A stretch of 64,000 nt of DNA from Bradyrhizobium sp. ISRA464 (GTDB lineage: Bacteria > Pseudomonadota > Alphaproteobacteria > Rhizobiales > Xanthobacteraceae), in contig NZ_CP094526.1 of the NCBI RefSeq assembly GCF_029910095.1, forward strand, positions 3,100,001-3,164,000, written 5' to 3'. Below, in pieces: positions 37,753-48,474 of this stretch. The position numbers and the translations under genes are program-made. A model generated the notes under the pieces. The model was not told the origin of the DNA. It saw nothing but the letters and a program-made list of their open reading frames with translations, and made no database searches. How positions within the stretch are numbered: the stretch's first letter is position 1; each line of letters opens with the position of its first letter.

Positions 37753-38520
37753 ATGAGCCGTCGACGCCGTATTTATGAAGGCAAGGCCAAGGTCCTTTAC
37801 GAAGGCCCAGAGCCGGGAACCCTGATCCAGCACTTCAAGGACGACGCGACCGCGTTCAACGCCAAGAAACACCAGGTGATCGAGGGCAAGGGCGTCCTCA
37901 ACAACCGGATTTCGGAGTACCTGTTTCAGCACCTCAACGACATCGGGGTGCCGACCCACTTCATCCGCCGCCTCAACATGCGCGAGCAGCTGATTCGCGA
38001 GGTCGAGATCGTGCCGCTCGAGGTGGTGGTGCGGAACGTCGCTGCCGGCTCGCTGTCGCAGCGGCTCGGAATCGAGGAGGGCACCCAGCTGCCGCGCTCG
38101 ATCATCGAATTTTACTACAAGAACGACCAGCTCAACGACCCCATGGTGTCGGAAGAGCACATCACCGCCTTCGGCTGGGCCACGCCGCAGGAGATCGACG
38201 ACATCATGGCGCTCGCCATCCGCGTCAACGATTTCCTGACCGGCCTCTTCCTCGGCATCGGCATTCGCCTCGTCGACTTCAAGATGGAGTGCGGGCGGCT
38301 GTTCGAGAACGAGATGATGCGGATCATCGTCGCCGACGAGATCTCGCCGGATTCGTGCCGGCTGTGGGACATCAAGTCGAACGAGAAGCTGGACAAGGAC
38401 CGTTTCCGCAGGGATCTCGGCGGCCTGCTGGAGGCCTATACCGAGGTCGCGAAGCGGCTCGGCATTCTCATGGAAAACGAGCGGCCGGCCGGGACCGGCC
38501 CGGTGCTGGTGAAGAGCTAG
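37753..38520 (+). CDS. purC: SAICAR synthetase
   Basis: A 255-residue enzyme that joins aspartate to CAIR with ATP in purine synthesis. Motifs: [14 protein letters not shown] at residues 4-17, [13 protein letters not shown] near 30, [14 protein letters not shown] near 95, and [12 protein letters not shown] near 195. Length is standard for the compact bacterial form. ATG 37753 ([11 protein letters not shown]) is taken; an in-frame ATG ten codons upstream ([10 protein letters not shown]) is an alternative. It leads a purC-purS-(secreted protein)-purQ cluster. Confidence 0.96.
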   Translation: MSRRRRIYEGKAKVLYEGPEPGTLIQHFKDDATAFNAKKHQVIEGKGVLNNRISEYLFQHLNDIGVPTHFIRRLNMREQLIREVEIVPLEVVVRNVAAGSLSQRLGIEEGTQLPRSIIEFYYKNDQLNDPMVSEEHITAFGWATPQEIDDIMALAIRVNDFLTGLFLGIGIRLVDFKMECGRLFENEMMRIIVADEISPDSCRLWDIKSNEKLDKDRFRRDLGGLLEAYTEVAKRLGILMENERPAGTGPVLVKS

Positions 38521-38569
38521 AGCATGATCCCGAAAAGTGGGAACCGGTTTTCGGAAAAAGATCATGCTC
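38520..38569. repeat. REP-type palindrome between purC and purS
   Basis: Perfect 10-base arms GAGCATGATC (38520-38529) and GATCATGCTC (38560-38569) enclose CCGAAAAGTGGGAACCGGTTTTCGG (quoted here in part: CGAAAAGTGG, ACCGGTTTTCG). The first base is the last base of the purC stop codon. A related, diverged unit lies at 36250-36297. It would form a strong hairpin in the pur mRNA. Confidence 0.7.
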
Positions 38570-38588
38570 AAGCTTTAGGAGGGCGATC

Positions 38589-38831
38589 GTGAAGGCACGT
38601 GTGACTGTGACGTTGAAGTCGGGCATCCTCGATCCGCAGGGCAAGGCGATCGAGGGCGCGCTGAAATCGCTCGGCGTCGATGGCATCGCCAGCGTCCGCC
38701 AGGGCAAGGTCTTCGACATCGAACTCGCCGCGTCCGACAAGGCGAAGGCGGAAGCCGCGCTGAAGGCGGCCGCCGACAAGCTGCTGGCGAACACCGTGAT
38801 CGAGAATTACCGGGTCGAGGTTCTGAGCTAG
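38589..38831 (+). CDS. purS: PurS subunit of FGAM synthase
   Basis: An 80-residue PurS, which with PurQ and small PurL forms the three-part phosphoribosylformylglycinamidine synthase. It starts at GTG 38589 with AGGAGG six bases upstream. Core features: KARVTVTLKSGILDPQGKAI at the start (two pieces) and VRQGKVFDIEL near 38-48, plus a C-terminal NTVIENYRVE. It follows purC across the REP-like hairpin. Confidence 0.95.
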   Translation: MKARVTVTLKSGILDPQGKAIEGALKSLGVDGIASVRQGKVFDIELAASDKAKAEAALKAAADKLLANTVIENYRVEVLS

Positions 38832-38844
38832 TCGGGCGAGCCAA

Positions 38845-39423
38845 ATGATAACAGCCGCTCCCGCCTTTCCCGGCGGCAACCGCGTTTTCATCAGATCGTT
38901 GTTGCTTGCCCTGTTCACGGTTGCCGGAATTGGCGGTGCTTCGGCTCAATCGTCACCTGCGCCCACAGCAGGACCGCAGGCTCCGCCAGTTTCAGTCAGC
39001 GGGTGGAGTTATCATCGCGGCGGCTCCGATGTGCACATCTTCCACTGCGAGCAGCCAAGTTGTGGTGCGGGCTCCAAGGTGACCTATCGGCTCTATGCAG
39101 CCAATAATCCGATGACCCTGCAACAGTTTCGTGCGAGCCAGGACCAGATCATCAAGGCGCTGGAGCAGCGGAAGCCAGGGCAGCGGATCACGCTTCTCGG
39201 TGTCGATGGCGCCAAGGGCACAGCGGTGCCGCGGATGTACCGGGCCCGGCGCCTGACGGTGACACCCGACGGCACCAGCGAATATCAAGTCAACGGTTTG
39301 CTGTTTGGCACACGCGCCTCGGCCAGCCTGATCAGCTCGGCACACGACGAGAAGGCCAGCAACGACAATTACGCAAAGTTTGCGGCCGCAGTTATGCTTG
39401 CTCTAGCGCCTAAAACCCGGTGA
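38845..39423 (+). CDS. Secreted protein of unknown function inside the pur cluster
   Basis: A 192-residue exported protein. A signal peptide spans about residues 14-35 ([20 protein letters not shown]). The mature part starts with a Pro/Ala/Ser linker, then a compact domain with two cysteines ([12 protein letters not shown]) likely to be disulfide-linked, and alternating strands ([26 protein letters not shown]). It lies 13 bases after purS and 4 bases before purQ in the same direction, so it must be co-transcribed. No purine-related function is evident for an exported protein. I do not recognise the domain. Confidence 0.8.
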   Translation: MITAAPAFPGGNRVFIRSLLLALFTVAGIGGASAQSSPAPTAGPQAPPVSVSGWSYHRGGSDVHIFHCEQPSCGAGSKVTYRLYAANNPMTLQQFRASQDQIIKALEQRKPGQRITLLGVDGAKGTAVPRMYRARRLTVTPDGTSEYQVNGLLFGTRASASLISSAHDEKASNDNYAKFAAAVMLALAPKTR

Positions 39424-39427
39424 ACTC

Positions 39428-40129
39428 ATGAAATCAGCCGTCCTCGTCTTCCCCGGCATCAACCGCGAGCGCGACATGGCGCGCGCACTCAAGCTCGCCT
39501 CCGGCAACGAGACCGCGATGGTCTGGCACGCCGAAACGTCCCTGCCCAAGGGCACTGATCTCGTGGTGGTGCCCGGCGGCTTCTCCTACGGCGATTACCT
39601 GCGCTGCGGCGCGATCGCGGCCCGCGCGCCCGTGATGGACGCGGTGCGCGACTTCGCCGCCAAGGGCGGGCTCGTGCTCGGCGTCTGCAACGGCTTCCAG
39701 ATCCTTTGCGAGTCCGGCCTGCTGCCGGGCGTGCTGATGCGCAATGCCGGGCTGAAATTCGTCTGCCGCGACGTGCATATGCGCATCGAGCGCTCCGACA
39801 CGCCGTTCACCCGCGGCTACAATGCCGGCCAGGTGATCCGCGTGCCGGTCGCGCATGGCGAGGGCAATTACGAGGCGGACGAGGAGACGCTGAAGCGTCT
39901 CGAAGGCGAGGGCCGCGTGCTCTATCGCTACTGCTCGCCGGAGGGCGTGGTCGACGAGGCCTCCAATTTCAACGGCGCGGCGCATTCGATCGCCGGTATC
40001 GTCAATGAGCGCGGCAACGTGCTCGGCATGATGCCGCACCCCGAGAACCACGTCGAAGAGATCATGGGCTGCACCGACGGCCGCGGCCTGTTCGCAGGGC
40101 TGGTCCAGCATCACGAGAAGGCGGCGTAA
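39428..40129 (+). CDS. purQ: FGAM synthase glutaminase subunit
   Basis: A 233-residue class I glutamine amidotransferase that feeds ammonia to PurL. The nucleophile Cys is in [14 protein letters not shown] near residue 87. The His/Glu pair is in [13 protein letters not shown] near 205-215. The N-terminus [18 protein letters not shown] is standard. It begins four bases after the stop of the secreted protein gene. purL itself is 3.9 kb further on, behind four unrelated genes. Confidence 0.97.
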   Translation: MKSAVLVFPGINRERDMARALKLASGNETAMVWHAETSLPKGTDLVVVPGGFSYGDYLRCGAIAARAPVMDAVRDFAAKGGLVLGVCNGFQILCESGLLPGVLMRNAGLKFVCRDVHMRIERSDTPFTRGYNAGQVIRVPVAHGEGNYEADEETLKRLEGEGRVLYRYCSPEGVVDEASNFNGAAHSIAGIVNERGNVLGMMPHPENHVEEIMGCTDGRGLFAGLVQHHEKAA

Positions 40130-40224
40130 GTCGCATCGTGCTTTCTCGCGCGACGTCGCGAATACCGCCCGCTGCTGGCTGACGGCCAGAAGTCATCGCA
40201 TGCCCGTCATTCCGTGGCGTTGCG

Positions 40225-40300
40225 TCAGCATCAAACTATGGCGCGCATTTGCGCGCCTGAGAATCTCAAAATTCCCCGATGCGCAATTGCGCACCTGAGG
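40225..40300. repeat. Short palindromic repeats after purQ
   Basis: Two similar units: GCGCATTTGCGCGCCTGAG (about 40242-40260) and TGCGCAATTGCGCACCTGAG (40280-40299). The second contains a perfect 14-base palindrome, TGCGCAATTGCGCA (40280-40293). They lie between the convergent purQ and DMT transporter genes and may help end transcription. Confidence 0.5.
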
Positions 40301-40351
40301 TTCGCGTCTCGCGACACGCCCTGGAATGATGCCCCTTGGCGCGACCGGAAG

Positions 40352-41359
40352 CTACGTGCCCCGTAAGCGACTTAGTCCGCGCTTGAGCACGTTGGCCGGC
40401 ACGGTCATCGCGGCGACGCCGGCCATCACGAGCACCAGGCCGAGCGCAAGGTTCGACGGCACGGATTCCCCGATCAGCACGACCGACAGCGCCACGCCGA
40501 TCGGGATGCGCAGATAGGCCTGCGCGTTGGTGGCGAGCGTGCCGAGCCGCGTCAGGCACATGTAGAACAGCATCAGGCCGAACGCGCTCGAGAAGATGCC
40601 CATGGTGACGGTGGCCACCAGCGCCTGCGGCGTCGGATGCAGCGTCCAGGGGTGTTCGAGGATCAATGCGACCGGCAGCAGCACCATGCCGCCGAACAGC
40701 AGCGAGCCGGCCGCGACCACCATCGGGTCGTAATCCGACAGGCGCAGGCCGAAGATCGTGGCGCAGGCAAACGAGATGGTAGCGAGCAGGATCGCGATCT
40801 CGGCAGCGATCTCCTTGCCGAAACCGCTGAGCGCATCGAGACCGATGATCGCGACGGTGCCGGCGAGGCCGAGGATCGCCCCTAGCAGCTTGATGAGCGA
40901 GGCCGGCTCGTGCCGCGTGATCGCCCAGGTGATGAGGAAGGCGAAGATCGGCGTCGTCGAGGCCAGCACCACGGTGTGCGATGCCTGCACGAATTGCTGC
41001 GCCCAGGTGATCACCAGGAACGGGATCGTGGAGTTGATGGTCTGCTGGAACGCGAACAGCTTCCAGGCCTTCAGGTCGGTCGGGACGCGGATGCCGCGGA
41101 TGCGCAGTACTACGAGCAGGAAGAGCGCGGCGATCAGCGAGCGGGCCGAGATGAAGGTGACCGGCGGGATCGAGCCCAGCGCGATCTTGGTCAGCGGATA
41201 GGTCGAGCTCCAGCAGCAGGCGAGCGCCAACAGCAGTGCGTAGTCGCGCCAGCCGCGCACGGATGGTGCTGTCGTGGATACAGTGGACGTTCGCACGGGA
41301 GCCGTCACGCCGCCCGCTCTAGCTGTGCTCTTCGGCACCTTGATTGGCTCCCGGCGCAT
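40352..41359 (-). CDS. EamA/DMT-family transporter
   Basis: A 335-residue inner-membrane protein with about ten helices in two EamA halves. After a polar N-terminus of about 40 residues, the first half starts WRDYALLLALACCWSSTYPLTKIAL, typical of the drug/metabolite transporter superfamily. The second half starts near residue 185 (AEIAILLATISFACATIFGLRL), and TLATNAQAYLRIPIGVALSVVLIGE is near 280. Substrates of this family vary (amino acids, metabolites) and cannot be predicted. It is convergent with purQ. Confidence 0.88.
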   Translation of the reverse strand: MRREPIKVPKSTARAGGVTAPVRTSTVSTTAPSVRGWRDYALLLALACCWSSTYPLTKIALGSIPPVTFISARSLIAALFLLVVLRIRGIRVPTDLKAWKLFAFQQTINSTIPFLVITWAQQFVQASHTVVLASTTPIFAFLITWAITRHEPASLIKLLGAILGLAGTVAIIGLDALSGFGKEIAAEIAILLATISFACATIFGLRLSDYDPMVVAAGSLLFGGMVLLPVALILEHPWTLHPTPQALVATVTMGIFSSAFGLMLFYMCLTRLGTLATNAQAYLRIPIGVALSVVLIGESVPSNLALGLVLVMAGVAAMTVPANVLKRGLSRLRGT

Positions 41360-41665
41360 TGGCGCGCTGGGACACTGATACTTCGGGATTCCGGTGGAGG
41401 CCAGCGGATAATCCGCCGCGCCTCACCGGATCATCTCGGTGCGGCACAGTCTCGGCGGACGGTCGACCAGCCGGTTTACCGTGACGAGGAATTCGACCGT
41501 GTGCGGAGTGTGGCGCGGAGATCGACAGTGGCATCGGCTCACTCGCAATTCTGCCATACGGCATATCAGAACGACGCGTGCGTGCTGCAGTCTCAATCGA
41601 GCCATGCGTCTTTCACAAGAGCAACACTGGCGCGCCGCGCGATGCAAGAGCGATGGCACCCGGCT
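41360..41665. other. Intergenic interval between transporter and HxlR genes
   Basis: 306 bases, upstream of the DMT gene and downstream of the HxlR-type gene (both on the minus strand). No gene, tRNA, palindrome or terminator stands out. Confidence 0.4.
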
Positions 41666-42364
41666 TCAGGCAACCCTCTTCTCCCTGTTTGCGAACATGC
41701 TGAGCTTCAACCACGTGCGCAGGTCGGCGGCGAGCTTCGGGTTTCCTGTCAGGACGAGCCGGCCATCTTCAGACACAGCGCTGATCGCCGCATATCCGAG
41801 CCAGATCTCGGTCATCGTCCGCAGATCCGTTGACACGTAAAGATCGACATCGAAGCCGGGATCGACGAGACACAGGTCAACTCCTGCGCCCGGCTCCACG
41901 ATGAGCCAATAATTGCGCTCCGAGGACGGCCTGTCATTGAAGATGAACTGGATTGTATTGCGGCGAGCGGGCATTGGATCCGTGTTTATGTTTCGCCTGA
42001 TGTCCCACATCAGCAGATTGGCATCGAGATTCTTCAGCGTAGCTTCGGTCGTAACCCACCGATGTCCCCAGACGCCGATCGCTTCGATGATGGAACGCAG
42101 CTCGTTTCCTGCTTCGGTGAGACGATATTCAAGTACGCCAGGCTCGCGTTCAGCGGCGGCGTGCACGACGATCCCGGCGGCTTCGAGATCCTTCAGCCTC
42201 TTGGAGAGAAGCGCGGGCGACATGCTCGGCAGCCCGCGCCGCAGTTCATTGAAACGGTTCGAACCCAGCACGAGCTCGCGCAGTACGAGAAGCGTCCAAC
42301 GGGAGCAGATGATCTCTGCTGCCATCGAGACGGGACAGAACTGATTGTAGCCGCTGTCGGACAT
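41666..42364 (-). CDS. HxlR-family transcriptional regulator with extra C-terminal domain
   Basis: A 232-residue DNA-binding protein. Residues 1-105 are a winged helix of the HxlR type: CPVSMAAEIICSRWTLLVLRELVLGSNRFNEL (in pieces: the leading Cys, RWTLLVLREL, RFNELRRGL) and SPALLSKRLKDLEAAGIV near 50-67. The rest, about 125 residues, resembles an SCP2-like sterol-carrier fold. Known HxlR proteins are often only 110-150 residues, so this is the two-domain form. GGAGGAA precedes the ATG. It is divergent from a methyltransferase gene, with a long inverted repeat between. Confidence 0.88.
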   Translation of the reverse strand: MSDSGYNQFCPVSMAAEIICSRWTLLVLRELVLGSNRFNELRRGLPSMSPALLSKRLKDLEAAGIVVHAAAEREPGVLEYRLTEAGNELRSIIEAIGVWGHRWVTTEATLKNLDANLLMWDIRRNINTDPMPARRNTIQFIFNDRPSSERNYWLIVEPGAGVDLCLVDPGFDVDLYVSTDLRTMTEIWLGYAAISAVSEDGRLVLTGNPKLAADLRTWLKLSMFANREKRVA

Positions 42365-42422
42365 TGCAGCGTTCCTCCGACCATAACTCGCACGGCAAGA
42401 ATGCTACGATCGATCCAACGGG

Positions 42423-42467
42423 GCCAGTTCAAAATCTGTACCACCCGGATTCAGATCCTGAACTGGC
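42423..42467. promoter_or_regulatory. Long inverted repeat between the HxlR and methyltransferase genes
   Basis: GCCAGTTCAAAATCTG (42423-42438) and CAGATCCTGAACTGGC (42452-42467) pair at 14 of 16 positions around a 13-base spacer. It lies 59 bases ahead of the HxlR gene and 92 ahead of the methyltransferase gene, a typical place for an operator of a divergently acting regulator. Confidence 0.55.
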
Positions 42468-42558
42468 GGCTTTCCGGGCCGTGATGAGATGCTCCCGCCC
42501 GCTCGCAAGTTGCGGGGTCCGCCTTCAGGCGGAGGCATTTAGGCAAAGGAGATCGCTT

Positions 42559-43374
42559 ATGTCGGTTGCGACGCTACCCCTTGATTATACTGCCATCAAG
42601 CAACGCCAGCAGGCCGTCTGGTCCGCAGGCGACTATGCAATCATTGGAACGACCCTTCAGATCGTCGGCGAGCGGCTCTGCGAGGCTGTCGATATGCGCG
42701 CCGGCAGCACCGTGCTCGACGTTGCAGCCGGCAACGGCAACGCGACCCTGGCTGCAGCACGCCGTTTCGCGCGCGTCACCTCCACCGACTACGTCGGCGC
42801 ACTTCTCGAGCGAGGCAAGGAGCGCGCCGCCGCCGATCGTCTTGCCGTCAATTTTCAGGAGGCCGACGCCGAAGCGCTTCCATTTGCTGATGGCGGCTTC
42901 GACGCGGCGCTGTCCACGTTCGGTGTCATGTTCACTCCAAATCAGGAGAAGGCGGCCGCCGAGCTCATTCGCGTCGTCCGCAAAGGAGGTAAGATCGGGC
43001 TCGCCAATTGGACGCCGGATGGCTTTGTCGGCCAGCTTCTCAAAACCGTTGGAAGCTACGTGCCGCCGCCGACCGGCATCAAATCGCCTACGCTCTGGGG
43101 AACTGCGGCCCGCCTCGGAGAGCTGTTCCAAGGGCATGAAATCGATAGCTCCGTGCAGACCTTCACCTTCAGGTATGAATCTCCGGAGCACTGGCTCGAG
43201 GTCTTCCGCACCTGCTACGGTCCTACGAACCGTGCGTTCGCGGCGCTGGATGCCGAGAAGGCGGCCGCACTTGAAGCCGACATTCTCGACCTGCTGGAAA
43301 GGTCGAACTGGAGCCGCGGCGGCAGCCTCATCGTCCCCGGCGAATATCTCGAAGTCGTAGTTACGAGATCTTGA
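42559..43374 (+). CDS. Class I SAM-dependent methyltransferase
   Basis: A 271-residue soluble methyltransferase. Motif I GSTVLDVAAGNGNATLAAARR is near residues 50-70, motif II acid in VTSTDYVGALLERG near 78, QEADAEALPFADGGFDAALSTFGVMF near 105-130 (two pieces: ADAEALPF, FDAALSTFGVMF), and motif III VRKGGKIGLANWTPDG near 155. ATG 42559 has AAAGGAG at good spacing; the frame opens earlier without a site. The pattern is like UbiE/Mhy small-molecule enzymes. Divergence from the HxlR gene suggests that regulator controls it. Confidence 0.88.
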   Translation: MSVATLPLDYTAIKQRQQAVWSAGDYAIIGTTLQIVGERLCEAVDMRAGSTVLDVAAGNGNATLAAARRFARVTSTDYVGALLERGKERAAADRLAVNFQEADAEALPFADGGFDAALSTFGVMFTPNQEKAAAELIRVVRKGGKIGLANWTPDGFVGQLLKTVGSYVPPPTGIKSPTLWGTAARLGELFQGHEIDSSVQTFTFRYESPEHWLEVFRTCYGPTNRAFAALDAEKAAALEADILDLLERSNWSRGGSLIVPGEYLEVVVTRS

Positions 43375-43410
43375 GTTCGCACCGGAGAGTGGCCGCATCG
43401 TCGCCAGGCT

Positions 43411-43905
43411 CTACGCGCCGGCCTCCGCCGGCACCTTCCGCTTCACCCGCTTGATGGTGCCGGAGAAGGTGAACAGCGGCCGCTCGCCCGATGTCAGCAT
43501 ACCTCGCACGAAAATCAGCGATCCGCCGGCGCGAGTGACCTCGCCGGTGCATTCGATCAGCTCTCCCTCGCGGGCCGCGTCGAGGAATTCCGAGGAAAAC
43601 GACACCGTGACGCCGGGCCCTTGGAGCACCGAAGCGGCGAGCGCGAACAGGCAGTAGTCCGCGAAGGTCATGAAGCAGCCGCCGTGGACGTTGCCGGAGC
43701 CGTTGAGGTGCTTTTTGCCGACCCGGAACGCGCAGGTGATGACGCCATTCTCGTCCATGCGGTGGTAGAAGGGGCCGGTATGGGTCTCGAAATTGTCGCG
43801 AGTCCAGGTTCGCCAGCCGGCGAATTCGCCCTCGGTTTCGACGCGCAGATCGGGGCGGCGGTTGAATGCGGTCTTGGCGAGCTCGTTCACGAAATTGGCC
43901 TTCAA
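43411..43905 (-). CDS. PaaI-like acyl-CoA thioesterase
   Basis: A 164-residue hotdog protein. The signature NGSGNVHGGCFMTFADYCLFALA near residues 68-90 (in pieces: NVHGGCFMTFAD) has the HGG and Asp of PaaI-type thioesterases, followed by VSFSSEFLDAAREGELIE. The frame begins at TTG 43905; a GTG at 43890 with GAAGG upstream is a reasonable alternative. Convergent with the methyltransferase gene and divergent from purL. It is a different subgroup from the thioesterases near 0.5 and 8 kb, and the substrate is unknown. Confidence 0.85.
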   Translation of the reverse strand: MKANFVNELAKTAFNRRPDLRVETEGEFAGWRTWTRDNFETHTGPFYHRMDENGVITCAFRVGKKHLNGSGNVHGGCFMTFADYCLFALAASVLQGPGVTVSFSSEFLDAAREGELIECTGEVTRAGGSLIFVRGMLTSGERPLFTFSGTIKRVKRKVPAEAGA

Positions 43906-44052
43906 TTATCGGGTTTCGGTCCTTAAATCCGATCCATCCGCGATGTGCAAATCCTGCGATCCGCGGCCAGCTGCCGCAAAGCTCTGGACAGGCCGAAAAT
44001 GCCCCGTAATAAGGCCTTTTCGCCCCCGTTCGATCTGCCTATTAAGGGACCC

Positions 44053-46272
<2,220 letters not shown>

Positions 46273-46298
46273 TCAGGCGTCACAGTGTGAAGGTAAGA

Positions 46299-46337
46299 TA
46301 ACAGCGCGATGAAGCATCATCGCGCTGTTATTTTTTG
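46299..46337 (+). terminator. Rho-independent terminator of purL
   Basis: TAACAGCGCGATGA (46299-46312), loop AGCA, TCATCGCGCTGTTA (46317-46330): a perfect 14-base stem followed at once by TTTTTTG. A convergent gene lies beyond it. Confidence 0.85.
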
Positions 46338-46393
46338 TATGGGCATGATCTCCGCGCAAACGCTCTTTGCGTTGTCGCGAGGGAAGATCGCCA

Positions 46394-46654
46394 TCAGGTC
46401 GCGCTCCGGACCGCGCGCCAGGCGAAAATGATGATGCAGGCGCCGATGAAACCGGCCACGAGGTAGCTGATCCATCCACCGCCGAGCGACACGCCAACGA
46501 GACCGAGCAGCCAGTTCGCCAGCGCCGCGCCGACGATGCCGAGAATGATGTTCATCACGATGCCGGTTCCGGACTTCATGAACATCTCGGCAAGCCAGCC
46601 GGCGACCCCGCCGACGATGATTGCGGCGATCCATCCGATTTGAGGGTCGTTCAT
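46394..46654 (-). CDS. GlsB/YeaQ/YmgE-family membrane protein, cut from its ribosome binding site
   Basis: An 86-residue protein with three membrane helices: IGWIAAIIVGGVAGWLAEM, GIVMNIILGIVGAALANWLLG, and GGWISYLVAGFIGACIIIFAW. This is the transglycosylase-associated/YeaQ pattern of small stress-linked inner-membrane proteins. The ATG at 46654 is only one base away from the CTAG target copy of an IS701-like element (46660-48082). Restoring the site without the element gives GGAG about eight bases before the ATG, so the insertion separates start codon and Shine-Dalgarno. The coding frame is intact, but expression is probably lost or greatly reduced. Confidence 0.85.
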   Translation of the reverse strand: MNDPQIGWIAAIIVGGVAGWLAEMFMKSGTGIVMNIILGIVGAALANWLLGLVGVSLGGGWISYLVAGFIGACIIIFAWRAVRSAT

Positions 46655-46659
46655 CCTAG

Positions 46660-48082
46660 CATTACAGTTGTAATTTTTGCTTGAGATGCGCTTTGCGCGC
46701 GTTGGCTTGATGAGCCCTGCGCCAGGATGACCATGCGAGGATGTGGGCATGCGGGATGCGCCGCTGGGCGAGCTTCATGGCGATGCGGCGGATTTCCTGG
46801 ATCGACCAGCGGATCAAGAACGATGCTTCGGTCGGGGCCGCGGTCGCGTTTTTTTAAGCAATGCTCCGGTGTTGGCCCGATGACGGATGACGGCCATCGT
46901 GGCGAAGGCAAGCATGACCAGTGAGACATGGCGATGCCAGCCATGCCAGGAGCGGGTTTCGTTGTGATCAAGACCGAGCTCGTTCTTGGCGGTTTCGAAG
47001 CTGTCTTCGATGGCCCAGCGATGGCCTTCCACGGATACCAGCTTCTGCATGGACGTGCCCTTGGGGCACCATGTGGAGAAGAAGGCTAAGCTGTTGTCGG
47101 CAATATTGCGGCGGATCAGAAGACCTCGGGTCCATTCCCCGGCAAGGTCGTCGTTGTATTCGCCGGCGTCGAGATCGGCCAGCTCAAGATAGGCCCAGTC
47201 GTGCCAGCGCGGACCTTTGGTTCCTTCGCCGGACGGCAGGCGGCGCCAGGCCTTCTTGGGAAGGCTCTGCGCGATCGTAGAGGCAGTGCCGGCGACAGGC
47301 TGCTGCTTGCCCCAGGAATAGAACACGTGATTGGAAGCAACCCCCAGAACATAGCCTTTGCCCGCCTTGCGCAGCAGGGTTTCGATCGCTCCCGTGCCAT
47401 ACACGCTGTCCGCTGCTATGAACGAGAACGGCACCTTTGCGGCGATCGCGCGAGCGATCATTTGATGCGCGATCCGGGGCTTCGTCGCAAAGCTCACATC
47501 GCTCGGGACATGTGCGGCCTTCAGGCGAGCGGGTTCGTCCGTCCATTCCTTTGGCAGGTAGAGCGCCCGATCGATGAAGGCATGGCCATGCCGCGACACA
47601 TAGGAGGCAAACACTCCGATCTGGCAATTGGTGATCTTGCCCGCCGAGCCAGTGTACTGGCGCGCGACCCCACACGAGGCCTTGCCCTGTTTCAAAAAGC
47701 CGGTCTCATCGATGACCAGAACCGCGTCCTCGTCACCCAGCGTTTCCAGCGCGTACTCACGTACAATATCGCGCAGCGCGTCGGCATCCCACTGCCCCCG
47801 ACCCAGAATCGCCTGCTGGCGCCACGGGCCTGGATCGCCAGCCGCTTCCGCCCGCATCCAACCCGTCTTGCGCGGCTCGTTGCCCAACAGTCCGTCGAGA
47901 AATTGCCCCGCCGAGGCCGCGACCCGCTCTTGCGTAAACAGCGGACGGATGCGTTGCTTGGCATCTCGCAACGACGAAGCCCACAGCGTCAGCGTATCCT
48001 CAACCGACGCGCCACCAATCATCAGATCCCGAATCATGGTCGCCCATAGATTCAGAACCTTCAGGAAGATGCAACTGTAATG
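46660..48082 (-). mobile_element. IS701-family insertion sequence, copy 1
   Basis: 1,423 bp. Ends CATTACAGTTG and CAACTGTAATG are perfect 11-base inverted repeats, flanked by CTAG on both sides (46656-46659 and 48083-48086), the YTAR target known for IS701. It contains one transposase gene on the minus strand. Copy 2 (48475-49897) is the same length in opposite orientation and nearly identical; one amino-acid difference was seen in the transposase. Confidence 0.95.
46814..48037 (-). CDS. IS701-family transposase (zero-frame part)
   Basis: A 407-residue DDE transposase. The catalytic residues are in VLVIDETGFLKQG near residue 105, IAADSVYGTG near 215, and GHRWAIEDSFETAKNELGLDHNE near 350. Near the end an A7 run (46849-46855 on the plus strand as T7) lets the ribosome slip by -1 into an open frame to 46662. 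That frame would add a tail reading LIRWSIQEIRR, KLAQRRIPHAH and ending in the terminal inverted repeat. The zero-frame product ends PRPRPKHRS shortly after the A-run. It differs from copy 2 at one site (FSFIAADS against FSFVAADS). Confidence 0.93.
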   Translation of the reverse strand: MIRDLMIGGASVEDTLTLWASSLRDAKQRIRPLFTQERVAASAGQFLDGLLGNEPRKTGWMRAEAAGDPGPWRQQAILGRGQWDADALRDIVREYALETLGDEDAVLVIDETGFLKQGKASCGVARQYTGSAGKITNCQIGVFASYVSRHGHAFIDRALYLPKEWTDEPARLKAAHVPSDVSFATKPRIAHQMIARAIAAKVPFSFIAADSVYGTGAIETLLRKAGKGYVLGVASNHVFYSWGKQQPVAGTASTIAQSLPKKAWRRLPSGEGTKGPRWHDWAYLELADLDAGEYNDDLAGEWTRGLLIRRNIADNSLAFFSTWCPKGTSMQKLVSVEGHRWAIEDSFETAKNELGLDHNETRSWHGWHRHVSLVMLAFATMAVIRHRANTGALLKKTRPRPRPKHRS

Positions 48083-48474
48083 CTAGTCTCCGTGTGCGGT
48101 CCACCAATACGATCAGCATAACCGAGAACCATTCACTCGCAATCGCATGCACGCGCGCCGCAGTCATTGCTGCCGACCTGCAGCAACGAAAGAGTGCAAG
48201 GATGAACGAAAGACTCCAATCGCACCAAGGCGATGCGCACGGATATCTCGGGTGCAATACTGTTTGTGACGAACTCGCGTCACGCCGCGAAATCCGTGGA
48301 CGAAAAGCCGGGATGGTGGAGTGACGCTCGGTTCCAGCCGTGTGCGGCTTGATTCGCGTTGACCTGGCGGTGGTGCAGATGCCGCCTACTTGCACAATGC
48401 GTTCAGGCGAAGACGCGCCGGCGGCGCCGTTCGCGCTGGGACGCAGTCCCGGTGTTGAATGCTCAATGCTCTAG
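48083..48474. other. Host DNA between two inverted IS701-like copies
   Basis: 392 bases including CTAG at each edge. The only frame is 40 codons (48202-48324) with no recognisable features. The left end carries the original upstream region of the GlsB-like gene, with GGAG just before the CTAG on the minus strand. No cargo gene is present, so the pair is not a useful composite transposon as it stands. Confidence 0.6.

Noticed and set aside
48083..48474. Composite transposon formed by the two inverted IS701-like copies
   Set aside because: The segment between holds no gene and matches the upstream DNA of the GlsB-like gene, so two independent insertions explain it better.
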